A stretch of 64,000 nucleotides of DNA from Liolophura sinensis (Eukaryota > Mollusca > Polyplacophora > Chitonida > Chitonidae). The stretch's first letter is position 1. Each line of letters starts with the position of its first letter. The notes under the pieces are model-generated. The model did no database searches. It had not been told where the DNA came from and worked only from the letters and a program-made list of their open reading frames with translations. This document shows, piece after piece, positions 24,659-53,900 of this stretch. The position numbers were made by a program, and so were the translations under genes. The stretch is taken from positions 20,657,127 through 20,721,126 of the forward strand of contig NC_088297.1 in NCBI RefSeq assembly GCF_032854445.1. The letters run 5' to 3'.

Positions 24659-25527
24659 GGTAACAGAAAAACCAGTACACTTGAACTCAGCCAACCTTTC
24701 TCTCTCTCTCCAGTTGGTCTACAAGTCAAGCTGTACTGTGTGGAGGTTTGTTTGTGCATGCGAAAGAGAATGGGAAGTATAAAAACGGGCCTTTGAAAAT
24801 ACTAAGGTCCTGATCACTACATCTTCTAAACAAGACAGATGTGTGTGGGGCAGGAGTTAAGCAAGTGAAAAGTCTGAAAAATTCGTTGTTGGGGAACTTT
24901 TTCTTCACAAACAGCTGTCTGGGTGACAAATGACTCTGAGTAACAACAACAACGCCGTGTTACTCATCGAGCCCAGATGTTCCTGTTTGCATTTCCGTTA
25001 CCGTGGAAACTAGGCATTCGTTTGGCTCAGAATTTCTGTTGTGTTTGAATGACTGAGAGGGAGGCACAGCTGGCAAATTTCTCACATTGCTCATACTTTC
25101 CTTGTAGTAGATATACGATAGACCTGTACTCTCTGAATTTTAAGCATTTTTTTTGTTTTTTACTTCTCATGGGATTTTACAGTGCTACTGGTTTTGATTT
25201 GAATTTCGACATCTTTTTTTACACTTGTGTGTTTCTGTGACAAAGAGATCAATTTCACAGGACCTACTCAAATGTGAATAACAGGATACTGACCTACCAT
25301 ACCAGGTTTTCAAGTGGAAAAGAAGTCAAAGTACTTGACCTGACTGAGAAGGCGTGTGATAATTGTGCATTTGGTAAGTCCTGTAAGCAGTGTGATTTCA
25401 GTGTGTCTGCTGTCTGACCTGCTTCAGTGTGGCTGGATATGGAAATTTCTTGCCTGGAGAAGAATTCAGCTGAAAGGTACCAAGTGGAGGAGATCACAGG
25501 GTGGTGAAAAACGCCCAGTTCAGAAGA
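24659..25527 (+). other. PI4KB: Probable 5'UTR part of the first coding exon of PI4KB
   Basis: It begins after the acceptor TTTCTTTTTCCAG|GG at 24658 and runs to the ATG at 25528. It has several upstream ATGs and an in-frame stop at 25471, supporting 25528 as the start. A donor-like GTAAGTCC at 25374 and an acceptor-like TCACAG at 25499 could remove ~125 nt in some transcripts. UTR status is inference. Confidence 0.5.
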
Positions 25528-42939
<17,412 letters not shown>

Positions 42940-45900
42940 AAAGCCAGAAGATAGGACACTGTAAAAATCTGCATCTACTGTCTGCACACTCATTGGTGGA
43001 TCAGGGTAGTCTTGTCTTTGATTGGTCAAATAAGAAAGAAGACTCCCTTGCTTCTGACATGCAGTTGTAAAAGTGATGCTGGGTTTCAGAAGAACCAGAA
43101 AGTACTTGAAAATGCAGTGAAGCTTTGTTGCTGATTTGAGGAAGTTGGAGTCTGTTAAGCCTGGTTACAAAGCTAACAGTGCAGATGTTACTATGACTGT
43201 ACAGGTGCAAAATAATTATCATCTTCTGTGTGAATGTGTATACGCTGTAAATAATGTACAAATTGAGAAACACCATTTGCATGAATGAATGTACTCTGAG
43301 AATAATGTACAGATTGAGAACGGCATTTTCGGGAATGAATGTACACAGAGAATAATGTCAGGTTGAGAACGGCATTTTCGGGAATGAATGTACACAGAGA
43401 ATAGTGTCAGATTGAGAACGGCATTTTCGGGAATGAATGTACACAGAATAATGTCAGGTTGAGAACGGCATTTTCGGGAATGAATGTACACAGAGAATAA
43501 TGTACAGATTGAGAACGGCATTTTCAGGAATGAATGTACACAGAATAATGTCAGGTTGAGAACGGCATTTTCGGGAATGAATGTACACAGAGAATAGTGT
43601 CAGATTGAGAACGGCATTTTCGGGAATGAATGTACACAGAGAATAATGTCAGATTGAGAACAGCATTTGCATAAATGAATGCTTGCTATGAATGTGAATT
43701 GCCAGTCTCACCTGAGATTGAGACACCGATATAAGCAATTAAGCAGTCGACAAGGTAATTATTTCAAGTCCTCTATTTTTCATTGACGTAAATAAGAATG
43801 TTTTGTTTGTCTTTTATATTCTTTCAAGATGTCTTTAGTACATGTTCATCTCAGCGAGATTTGTGGAGGGGAATTTGCAGTTCATGGTGGTAGAGAAGCG
43901 TTGCTTTCTATGCAAATCAACCGTTGACTTCCAGTAAAGCTAGCTGGTATATCAAAGATACTTCAGTTCCAGTTCATTATTTGGGCATTTTTATCTCTCT
44001 CCTTTTTTTTTTCTCTAATTTTTTTTCTATAAAACTTAAGAAATCTTTCAATGGTATGTAAACTTCAGAAGTATTTTCTGAAATAATACAATGCAGACTT
44101 TTATAGTACAAGTGTCTTTCTTGTGTACAGTGTGAAGTTGTATATTGTTTTTGCCATCATATGATCAGTAATACTCATCACTTATCTAATCACTTGGCAA
44201 AAGTATGTATAAATAATCAGTGCATGTGTGTTCCTGAATGTGTACTGTGGAAACGGGGAGATAACTCTTGTTGACACATTAATATCATCATTACTTGTGT
44301 ACCGAGGACATGACATCCATTTCAGATTTTCAGCCATGATTTCGAAACACAAGTTTCATCGAGTGAAAATCTGCCTTGTTTGTTCTGTCTGAAGTCATTT
44401 CTATGAAAATTGCGCCACAATCATACCTGTTGCTTATGAGACCGGTGCATGTTGTGATTTTTAGATTTTTTTTTTTTTTTGTTCAAACGAATGGAGAGTC
44501 TCATTATGTAGTGGACAAAACGAACCAATGCAATGGATGCAGTAAATGCAACATATCTATTTTAGTCAGTTGAGTCAAACGAATTACATATATTTATGTG
44601 TGTATTTGCCCATACTTATAATGAGTCAAGTGTGACTCAATTCCCGAGTCGTATATCGGACTATGTCAAATCTGATGTGGAAACTGATGACGAACTGTCA
44701 TATTTATTTGCTCTAAGGGATGTGCTGGAACTTTTGAGGCGGACTTCTTCTGCGCAAATTCCAGTGAATATTCCACACAAATGATTATGTTGGTTTATTT
44801 ACCCTTGTGTAGTGACAGGGCTACATTTTCTGAAAAATCGGACTTCTCCTTCCTTGAACTTAAACAAGAATAATTTTGTTTTATTCAGATCAAAGTTCCT
44901 TAAAAATTAAGCAGTTCATCCTAACTTTACCTTGTTCTCCAGTAACACCACAACTTTGTTGCTTTTATGTCTTTGGGGTGCAGGCAGCAAGAGACAAAAG
45001 GCAATGGACACAGAAATACAATGTACATGTAGGCTGGGGTAGGGTATTAGTTTTACTAAAAGGAGATAGTAGGAGCCTTGCATCACTTAATCCCATGTAC
45101 ATGAAGCCTAACTCACAGGCTCTTGATTGTTTTGGTAGGGGTAAGATCTACAGTATGAAAGCAACCCTCTATCTGATTGTCAATCTGGTCAAACTGCATT
45201 TCCTTACAGGTATATCCATTTGTAAAGAGACATGTTGAGGCTTAGAGTGTACTCAGTATACTGTTAATTACACATTTTAGCTTATGCTGGCTTTAATCTA
45301 ATCTGAAAACAGCACCTGTTTAGACATGTCTGTGAACTGACGTCACAGTATCATGTCTTGAATAATCGAATAATTAGTCAGACTACAATCTTCCCGACTG
45401 GCTACAGTTTTCACATTAACATTTGCACAAGTTTTAGTTGGCAAAATTAACATGAGTGGTACATGTTTATGTCGAGAAAGTTTTCTATGCTTCTAGGGTC
45501 TATTTTTCAATGTTACACCCCACCTATAATACCTTCATACCCTGGATACATGTGAATTTACAAAAAGGGCCACTTTTAGGGGGTTTGTTCACTTCCTGTT
45601 TCAATTTTTGCAATACATTTAACTGACATGGAAAATCTTTATTTAATCAGTAAATGCCACACTTCCATGCATAGTTTTGTTTCAGACGTTAAACTGCACA
45701 GTTTATTTAATCACCCATGTTAATTTTATGTTTTTTCATTTTTTTTTTTTTGTTCGTTTAAATATTGCAAATGTGAAGCATTTGTACCAGTTATCATGTT
45801 ATGCCTAATAGTGTAGGATTTTTAAAAGCGTAGCATTTGATTTTTATATTTGTTTCATTTGCCCTTATTTTTTACAACTGCTCATGTGTTAAATGTTTGT

Positions 45901-46415
45901 TTTGGATTAGCTTTGCTCTGTGTAATGTATTGTTAGGTGCTTTAGTTTTAGCTCTACCAAACATTTATGGTTTAACTTGGAAAAGAGCAGCCTGAAACCA
46001 ATTTTTAGCAGCCAAGGAACTTGTGTTGAAGGGGCGGTGGGGGGCTGCTTATCAATTGCATGTACAACTACGGTACATGTCCTAAAGTAATTATATGCAG
46101 CCATCAATATGTGCTCAACAAGTTAAATAGAAATGGAACATTTTTTTTTTTTTAATTCCTGGTATCAGAATGCCTTGTCCTACACATAGCTGAATAAATG
46201 CTGTCCACCGAAAATTTGTTTAACCATCTAAAGAGCACAGATGTTGTGCAACAAGGCAATCAGACTCACTCATAACATGTATGCTTGTATTTATCATATT
46301 TGTGTTTTAACTGTTGGCCGAGTGTAGCCAAGGCAACTTGATCGTGTTTTCAGAATGTGTGATATGTCATTGTCAATCAATCATTCATCAAATAAACTAT
46401 TTTATCCGCATACTT
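42940..46415 (+). other. PI4KB: Predicted 3'UTR of PI4KB
   Basis: No conserved gene follows the stop until UQCRB on the other strand. AATAAA signals occur at 46193-46198 and 46391-46396. The region is T-rich on the plus strand and holds the 49-bp array at 43240-43678. The end point is inferred; an earlier poly(A) site is possible. Confidence 0.4.
43240..43678. repeat. 49-bp minisatellite, ~9 copies, in the PI4KB 3'UTR region
   Basis: The unit is 'gagaacggcattttcgggaa' plus 'tgaatgtacacagagaataa' plus 'tgtcaggtt', with shorter variants lacking 'gaga'. It starts ~300 bp after the stop codon, so it is probably transcribed. Confidence 0.95.
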
Positions 46416-46794
46416 TTGCTCGTCAATTTCCGTTTTTCTGAATTAACTCCATTGAATGGATATTTCTGATACATGTACATCTTCATCGCCTTGGGTTTTC
46501 GAATGTGAATGGTCAGTCTGGTGTATGCATACCAGAATATTTAAAATTTGTGTTTCAGGCTACAGTATTTCACTTCGTCTTTTTCTGTGTAAAGATAAGC
46601 ATAAGTACCAGTTAGCCCTGGTCTCGGTGTACTTGGGTGTTAGAGGGGTCACAACTGGTGTCTTCAGGATGGTATTGGAGTGAGCCATTAGAATTCTCCT
46701 GTTACCAGCATTGCACATGTACTGGTTAGTGCTTACAGGTGTCACATTTGATGTTTTCAGGATGATATTTCAGTGAACAAGCATGGTTTGAAGT

Positions 46795-47062
46795 CTGCTA
46801 TTGCCCGAATTCCATAAGTCCCAGTTAGAGCTTGTGCTAGTATACTAAGACATGATACTAATATGCCCAAGACACCCAGGCACATTATACTGACACCAGG
46901 CCAACCAGTCCTGTTTCCTTGCTCTAACCTCTCAGTGCTGAGCACCAAACGAGGCAGCAGCAAGTACCATTTTTAATGTCTTTGGGTACGACCCGACCTG
47001 GCTTTGATCTTGCTTCTCCCGACTTTGAGGCGAACTCTCTAACCATTAGGCCACTAAAGCAG
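46795..47062 (-). mobile_element. SINE family B, minus orientation
   Basis: Read on the minus strand it has a tRNA-like head (GTGGCCTAATGGTTAGAGAG), then 'aaaaatggtacttgctgctg', then 'gttagagcaaggaaacagga'. Next to it, related plus-oriented pieces ('ggtgtc...ttcaggatgatatttcagtg') appear near 46640, 46738 and 47075, so the locus is a mosaic. Confidence 0.75.
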
Positions 47063-47460
47063 TCTACTTGCAACTGGTGTCTTCACAAAGATACTTCAGT
47101 GAATGTGCATCAGTGGAAGCTTTCTGCTGCCATCATAATCCCTTTAACTTACAATTAAGGTACCATTTTATTTTGTGTTTTATGGGCGAGGCGATACTAA
47201 AAATCCTAAATGAACTAGAAATGAAAATTCACTTAATTTGTCTCATCTTGATGTTCGTATGACTTCCTCTTTTCAACACATTCCTGTATCATGTAAAATG
47301 GACTTCAACAGGATATGGCATAGTCAACATTTTCAACAAATTATGTGCCACATGACAACTAAGCACGCCCGCAAGATAAATTTTGCTATTCATGTCTCCA
47401 GGCATTTATTTCAGTCACAGTTTTTGCCACATATTCGAACAAAAGAAAGAGTACAAAGGT

Positions 47461-47557
47461 CTGCCAGCAATCTGCAGAGCTCTATCACTTGTGTGCCGGC
47501 GGCCGGCATATAAGTGAAACATTCTGGAGTACGACACAAAACTCCAATCAAAAAAAT
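47461..47557 (+). mobile_element. SINE family A, 3' fragment
   Basis: It reads 'ctgccagcaatctgcagagc', then 'cggccggcatataagtgaaa', 'attctggagtacgac', 'aaaactccaatcaaaaaaat'. Confidence 0.75.
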
Positions 47558-47644
47558 AATGATCAACTTTTCGAATTTTACTTTTCAGCTCATACTCTAT
47601 ACCTTTCGCAAAATTGGTATTACAGGCTCCGTAGTAGCACAATT

Positions 47645-47716
47645 TTACCTTCCTCCACTCTTCCTCAATCCTCCACTCTTCCTCAATCCTCCACTCTTCC
47701 TCAATCCTCCACTCTT
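47645..47716. repeat. 18-bp tandem repeat, ~4 copies
   Basis: The unit is 'tcctccactcttcctcaa'. Divisible by three, so it gives short repetitive open frames, but nothing suggests a gene. Confidence 0.93.
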
Positions 47717-48246
47717 GTTGTCTATGTCATGCTGTGCCTAATAAATCACGATTCCTGATTGGGTAAAAAGAATTCTGAGGCATGGCCATACATCATTTAA
47801 TTGGTTCTTTGGTTGTTGGTAGTCTCCCTACAATGGGAGACTCGAAAAAGAGCTACACAGACGGTCCAAAATGACAGTAGAACGCATCATTTTTTTTCTG
47901 TGATGTTGCAGTGTATGTGTACCTTATATATGTTTTATGATAATTGTGACACAATAAAAGGAAGAACAAATGAGTTCACAGAGTTTGGGCCATCTTGACA
48001 CAGGCCGAAATGAGTTCTACGGGTTCCCCACTGCTTCCACGCATCTGACCATCTTATAGCCTGTTTCTGTATACTAAAGTTTGTGAACACAAGGAATATT
48101 TTCCAAGAAGATTTTTTTTTCATTGTATTTATTTACAAATTCACACCATTCTAAAGTCACTTCCATATAATGACTTTTTAAACAGGAGGTCTACCAAACA
48201 TATTCATACTTTAATAACTGAAAACAATTGACTAATATTAATGGCG

Positions 48247-50715
48247 TTACTTCTTGTTCCATTCAGCCTTCTCAGCTTTTTCTGCCAAAACTTCCTTCAA
48301 ATACGGCTGGAGGTAAGGAACATCCTGAAAGTCAGAAGCAACCAGAGTTTATTATTTATTTGACACATGTACTCAAGAATATTTCACGCTTGGCCCTGGG
48401 ACAAAGTTTAAAAATAACCAAAAATTTGGCGTGTTCATTTCCGTTATTTTATCTGAAATTTGTTGTACAATACCTTACCCAGAGTTCACGCAGTCAAGGA
48501 ACAATTTTGAAGTGATTTGAAATTTTGACTTAAATCCAAGATTGCTTTGTGAGCCCGGGGCATGGTAAAAATCAATGACATGAATTACTTACTAAAAAAA
48601 TTCTGAACCCTGATGTTAGCTTATTTCCATAGCCGATAGGGTATCCTTCATATCATTTTACTATTTCTGCTTGATATCTTTTGGGGACTGAAGTAACGCT
48701 TAAAGGTTACTGCTATCATTCAAAGAATTCCACATCATACTCCTTCGAAGGTGATTTCAGAAACAAAAATTCAACTCTGTGAACTACTTACTCTGTGAAC
48801 TACTTTCAACTCCTTTTAATTGCACGCTTTTCACCAATGACTTACCATATCATAATTCGTCCATTCTTCCTTCGGCAACACTGTTTTCTTATTGGACAGA
48901 CTAAGTGCCCGAGCTATACGAAACACTCTCTCATCATACAAATCCTTGGGCAGCCGTCGAATTGCCTCCTTCACATCTTCTGTCTCGTTTAGGCAATCAT
49001 CTCTCATCAAGCCTAAACATGCAAATTAGAACTTATGTTCCATTCTGAACCAGGTGGATTACATGACCCAAACTAGGCAATCATGATAAAGTGAATGATA
49101 TCCAGGGATTTCATTATGGTCTTAAGGAGCAATTTATAGCTGTGACAATCAGATCTGCAATCTGTGTGCCGAAACACATTTTCATATGTTTCAGCTATTA
49201 ACTAACATGGATGTTCCAGGTCAATAATTGCAAGGTCAATTCCCAAAACCACATTCAACACAAACCACCAAAGAACTAAGAATGTATATCAGGTACAAAA
49301 TTCATGTCTTTTGGTGTCAGTCACACTTTTCACATTCTGTGGATATTTTCCTACCCAATTTTCTTTCAGAAACTCAATTTCAAACATATTTAAAAACATT
49401 TTTTTCAAGCCAACAGCAGAGAAACTCAATTTTATATAACTTAGTATTTCACATGAATAAAACTCAATAATCATAGGTCTTCTACACTTTTATTGCAAAA
49501 CAAAGAAAAAGACATTTTTGTATTGGACCATGTGTGAGAAATTCCTAAAGGAGATTGTGACAGTTTCTAAAGGCCAATGTTTGTGTGTGTAGATGTCCTA
49601 TGCAAGCATACTCATGATACTGGAGCTCTTTATTGCTTACCATGCAAGATTTTGGTGGATTTTGTAGGCTTGCATAATATTTTCTGACAAACAGACTGAA
49701 AAAATTTAAAAGCCGCTGAAGTTACATCAAAACAGTGATTTTTGGGAGAGGCAAGAATGGTCCTGAGTGTCAGAATTTCAACACAGCAGCACACCCCGAG
49801 TACATCTAGAAGGACTAACCTTAGATGTTAGAGACAAGTCTGCTATCTCTCTTTATTTATTTATTTATTTATTCATTTGATCGGTGTTTTACGCCATACT
49901 CAAAAATATTCCTCTTATATGACAGTGGCCTGCATTATGAGGGGAGGAAACTGGGCAGAGCCCAGAGGAAATCCACGACCATCCGCAGGTTGCTACAGAC
50001 CTTCCGACGAAACTATTTCTATTTAACCTGAAGTGAAATTTTGCAGCAGTAAATGACGATTCGAATCAGTGACATAGAAAACCACGTAGAAATGAGCAGA
50101 GGGGTTTAGTCTCACAGCTGACTGCCACATTTACCATAGACTGTAGATGGTCAAAAAGTGATTGATCAAGTCAATGAGTATGTTAGCTTACCCAGCTCAC
50201 AGAAGTAACTCTTGCTATACAGCCATCGACCCAAAGTCGCTCTCCATGCTGGAACTGTCGAAAAGAAAAGACAAATTTTTGAATCCCATCCCACAGCTGT
50301 CCAACATTTTAGCATGATAACATTCTTGGTACTGAAACTAAGAAACAATAGAAAGTACGATGGCAACAAATGTCATCATAACATCAGAATGAAAACTATG
50401 AAATGACAATTTCAAATACACTCATGTGCAGCACATATTTCAACCGGACAAACTTTGACAGCAACGACATTTGGACCAACCGTGATCCACTTGTATAACA
50501 CTAAACAGTGAAGGTGTTTACGACATGGACAAGATTCAAAAATGCTCGCGTTGTTGTTCATTTGGCAACAGAAAAAATGTTAGCCATACAATTTACAAGA
50601 AGGACACGAATGGCTACGTATGAACAACGTCTTTAAACGTTTCCGTGGCCAACAATCAAATAAATCCAAACTAATTCTCACTTTGTTTCACGACCTGCTT
50701 CGCCGGAGCTGCCAT
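48247..50715 (-). CDS. UQCRB: Cytochrome b-c1 complex subunit 7, complete
   Basis: This is the ~14-kDa matrix-side subunit of respiratory complex III, encoded in the nucleus and imported into mitochondria. Exons on the minus strand: 50682-50715 ([11 protein letters not shown]), 50192-50254, 48846-49012 and 48247-48324 (TAA). Phases agree and give 113 residues, against ~111 in human. Family blocks are clear: [39 protein letters not shown] and the acidic-basic tail [20 protein letters not shown]. There is no long cleavable presequence, as usual for this subunit. All donors are GTGAG/GTAAG type. The gene is head-to-head with HS1BP3, with 198 bp between the two ATGs. Confidence 0.97.
48345..48392 (-). 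mobile_element. SINE family A, short relic
   Basis: 'ttattatttatttgacacat' then 'gtactcaagaatatttcacg' resembles the 3' end of family A on the minus strand. It is in the last UQCRB intron. Confidence 0.5.
49852..50005 (-). mobile_element. SINE family A, minus orientation, 5'-truncated
   Basis: TTTATTTATTTATTTATTCA at the left, then 'gatcggtgttttacgccata', 'ggggaggaaactgggcagag' and 'ccacgaccatccgcaggttg'. It is within the UQCRB intron between exons at 49012 and 50192. Confidence 0.88.
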
Positions 50716-50913
50716 TTTCGATCACCTTGAGGACGCAGAGGATTCTGGGAAAATGTTAAAGATCTTGTCACGTGACAACAAGATGGCGGCCGGAGTGGGC
50801 GTGTAAAGTTACTATAGCAGACGATGCCTTGTTTTAACAAAAAATTGTACTGTAAATTGAGGTCATAATTTTCTATTGACGTCACAGCGTCAAAGTTCTG
50901 CTTGGAAGTCAAC
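50716..50913. promoter_or_regulatory. Compact bidirectional promoter of UQCRB and HS1BP3
   Basis: Only 198 bp separate the two start codons. The interval holds CACGTG (50769-50774), a YY1-type AAGATGGCGGC (50780-50790) and GGGCGTG (50797-50803). No TATA box is seen. E-box and YY1 motifs are common in promoters of nuclear genes for mitochondria. Function is inferred from motif matches. Confidence 0.65.
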
Positions 50914-53900
50914 ATGCCAACTGCCACATTAACCGTAAGGTACGACAGACACGGCTTCTAAATGGAATTCAGTCAGTTTCGTTCAGAATTTCATCTAGTT
51001 CAAGCACGCGATCTTTTGCCGTTGAGTTTTAGTTTGAACGGCTTAATACTGAATGGCTTAAGTGTTAATGTAACTAAAACATCTATATGCACATATATGT
51101 GAATCTACTACCCAACAAATAAGAAAAAGAGTGATTTAAATATGTATAGTCTTCAAATGAATCCCCTTTTCTTGTCCTGGCATGCTCATCGAGAGTGTGT
51201 GTGTAATTTATGATATTCATCGTAGCAGTGTTTTAAAATTTTGTTTATCATCGTAACACTGTTATGATGAATGTCAGAAGTTTAAAGTAGCACACTGAGT
51301 CAACCTAGTGGATTACTTTCGCTTCAGCTGCATAAATCCAACTATATGTACTGGTAGCTAAATGAACTCTGGCCCTCCTTTATTCTCACATCAGAAAATT
51401 TTTTTAAGTGCATGAATTATTGGCATTGTTCTATACTTTTTAGGGAGGTGAAAAACAAAGAGACTGGTCTTGACATCTCTATTCCGAATTACAAAGAGAC
51501 ACCAGGTCTTCTTGGCAGTACTGTGAGCTTCAATGTTGTTGTTGTCTCTAGATTATCTTTCTTCAAGTCGCCAAAACATAAAGAAAGTGATGTTGTTCAG
51601 TTTATGGTAAGAATATGTCCTTTCATTTATAGCTGGATCATTTGTGTATAGATATATGTAGTCAAATATTTCACAATGATTAGAATACCAGATACATAAA
51701 TATACATGTAATCAGCCAATCCTACTTTCATTCCGATCAGATATTATATAGGGATAATGATTTATACTGAAGGAAAGTAATGGAAGAACCATGTGATGTA
51801 CAGATGATAGGTACATGATTCCACCATGGGGCCACATTTGCTCATCCATGGGCACCATATGACCACTCTTGGGCAGTCATGTGCCCTTCATAGGGCCACT
51901 ACATACATATGTCTGCCCTAGAGTCGTATGTATGTTTATCATAATGCCATCATATGTCCATCCCGGGGCCGTGATATGTATGTCCATCCCGGGGCCGTGA
52001 TATGTATGTCCATCCTAGGGCCATCATATGTATGCCCATCCCAAGGCCATCATATGTATGCCCATCCTAGGGCCATCATATGTATGCCCATCCTAGGGCT
52101 ATCATATGTATGCCCATCCTAGGGCCATCATATGTATGTCTATCCTAGGGCTATCATGTGTAGGCCCATCCTAGGGCCATCATATGTATGTCCATCATAG
52201 GGCCATCATGAGTATGCCCATCCTAGGGCCATCATATGTATGGCCATCCTAGGGCCATCATATGTATGGCCATCCTAGGGCCATCATATGTATGCCCATC
52301 CTAGGGTCATCATATGTATGTCTATCCTAGGGCCATCATATGTATGTCCATCCCAGGCCCATCATGAGTATGCCCATCCTAGGGCCATCATATGTATGGT
52401 CATCCTAGGGCCATCATATGTATGCCCATCCCAGGGTCATCATATGTATGTCCATCCTAGGGCCATCATCTGTATGTCTATCCTAGGAGCATCATGTGTA
52501 TGCCCATCCTAGGGTCATCATGTGTATGCCCATCCTAGGGCCATCATGTGTATGCCCATCCTAGGGCCATCATATGTATGTCTATCCTAGGGTCATCACA
52601 TGTATGCCCATCCTAGGGCTATCATATGTATGCCCATCCTAGGGTCATCATATGTATGCCCATCCTAGGGCCATCATATGTATGTCTATCCTAGGGTCAT
52701 TGCATGTATATCTGTCATAATGCCATCATATGTCCATTCTAGGGCCATCATATGTCCATGCTAAGGCCACCATATACTGAACATAAAAACACAATTTTGA
52801 TCTCATTATTTCATATTCTTTTCTGCATTGTTGGTGCATGTCCAAAAATAAAGTATCAGGCAAAAAATGGATGTAATTGGTAACTAAAGGCAAAAACTGT
52901 ATGGTACTTGGGGGAGATGTTGTTAGACATTTTTTACTATACATAAGTATGCCACATGTTCATTTGATTTTTCCAGGTGACCAGAAAATACCCAGACTTC
53001 GAACAACTGTATAACCAGGTTGGGGCGCAGTTTCCTGGAACAATTTTACCACCACTCCCCAAAAAAGTTCTACGATTGACAGAAACGGTGATCAAAGACA
53101 GAAAGTCAAAGTTGGAAGGCTTCCTCAAGTTCTTAGCTTGTACACCCAAACTAGCAACATGCTCCAAGCTGCTGGAATTTCTCGGTAAGAAGAATAGATT
53201 TTTATGTTCATTTAAAAACTTTGCTGATTATATGCTGCATGCTGAACATCCAAATACTTTTTGTTGTTTTGGACACATTTCATACATTCATTCTCCTTTA
53301 TGTCACTATAGGCCCATTGGGTATGGTCAGATTCTCCTTAATGTCACTATGGCTCCATTGTCTATGGTCAGATTCTCCTTAATGTCACTATGGCTCCATT
53401 GTCTATGGTCAGATTCTCCTTAATGTCACACACTGTTTAGGCAACATGTGCGTACGTTTTCTGAAGGTGTAAATGCCATAAAAGCTGGACGGTACAGAAA
53501 AGGGGAGATTGGAGAGACAGAACAGAAGGTGGAAAGAGAGGAGAAGCCAGAGGATGAGGAGGAGGATGTCACCACAGCAACCGATGAGGATATGTTTGGT
53601 GAGGAAGAGTACCAAGAGCAAGAGGACATGTTTGGAAGAGGGGATGAACAAGACATTTTCTCCACGGCATTAGACCACCCAGATTCAGGAGCAGGTAACT
53701 CATGATGAACTGCGAGTGCTATTATGTGTTTGTTTTCAAGCCTATGTCAAGCTGTGCCAATTTTGTTGACAGTGCCTATGTATGAATGAACTAGTAACAG
53801 ATTATTTGTCAGTTAGATCTCTATGTTTGCTACTTTGGGTTTAATGTCGCTGTTACGGGTAAAATATTAGCCAGTGCTGACACATTCACTGAAATGTCAT

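Noticed and set aside
43219..43521. 100-codon repetitive frame on the minus strand
   Set aside because: It is a by-product of the 49-bp array; units of other length break the frame.
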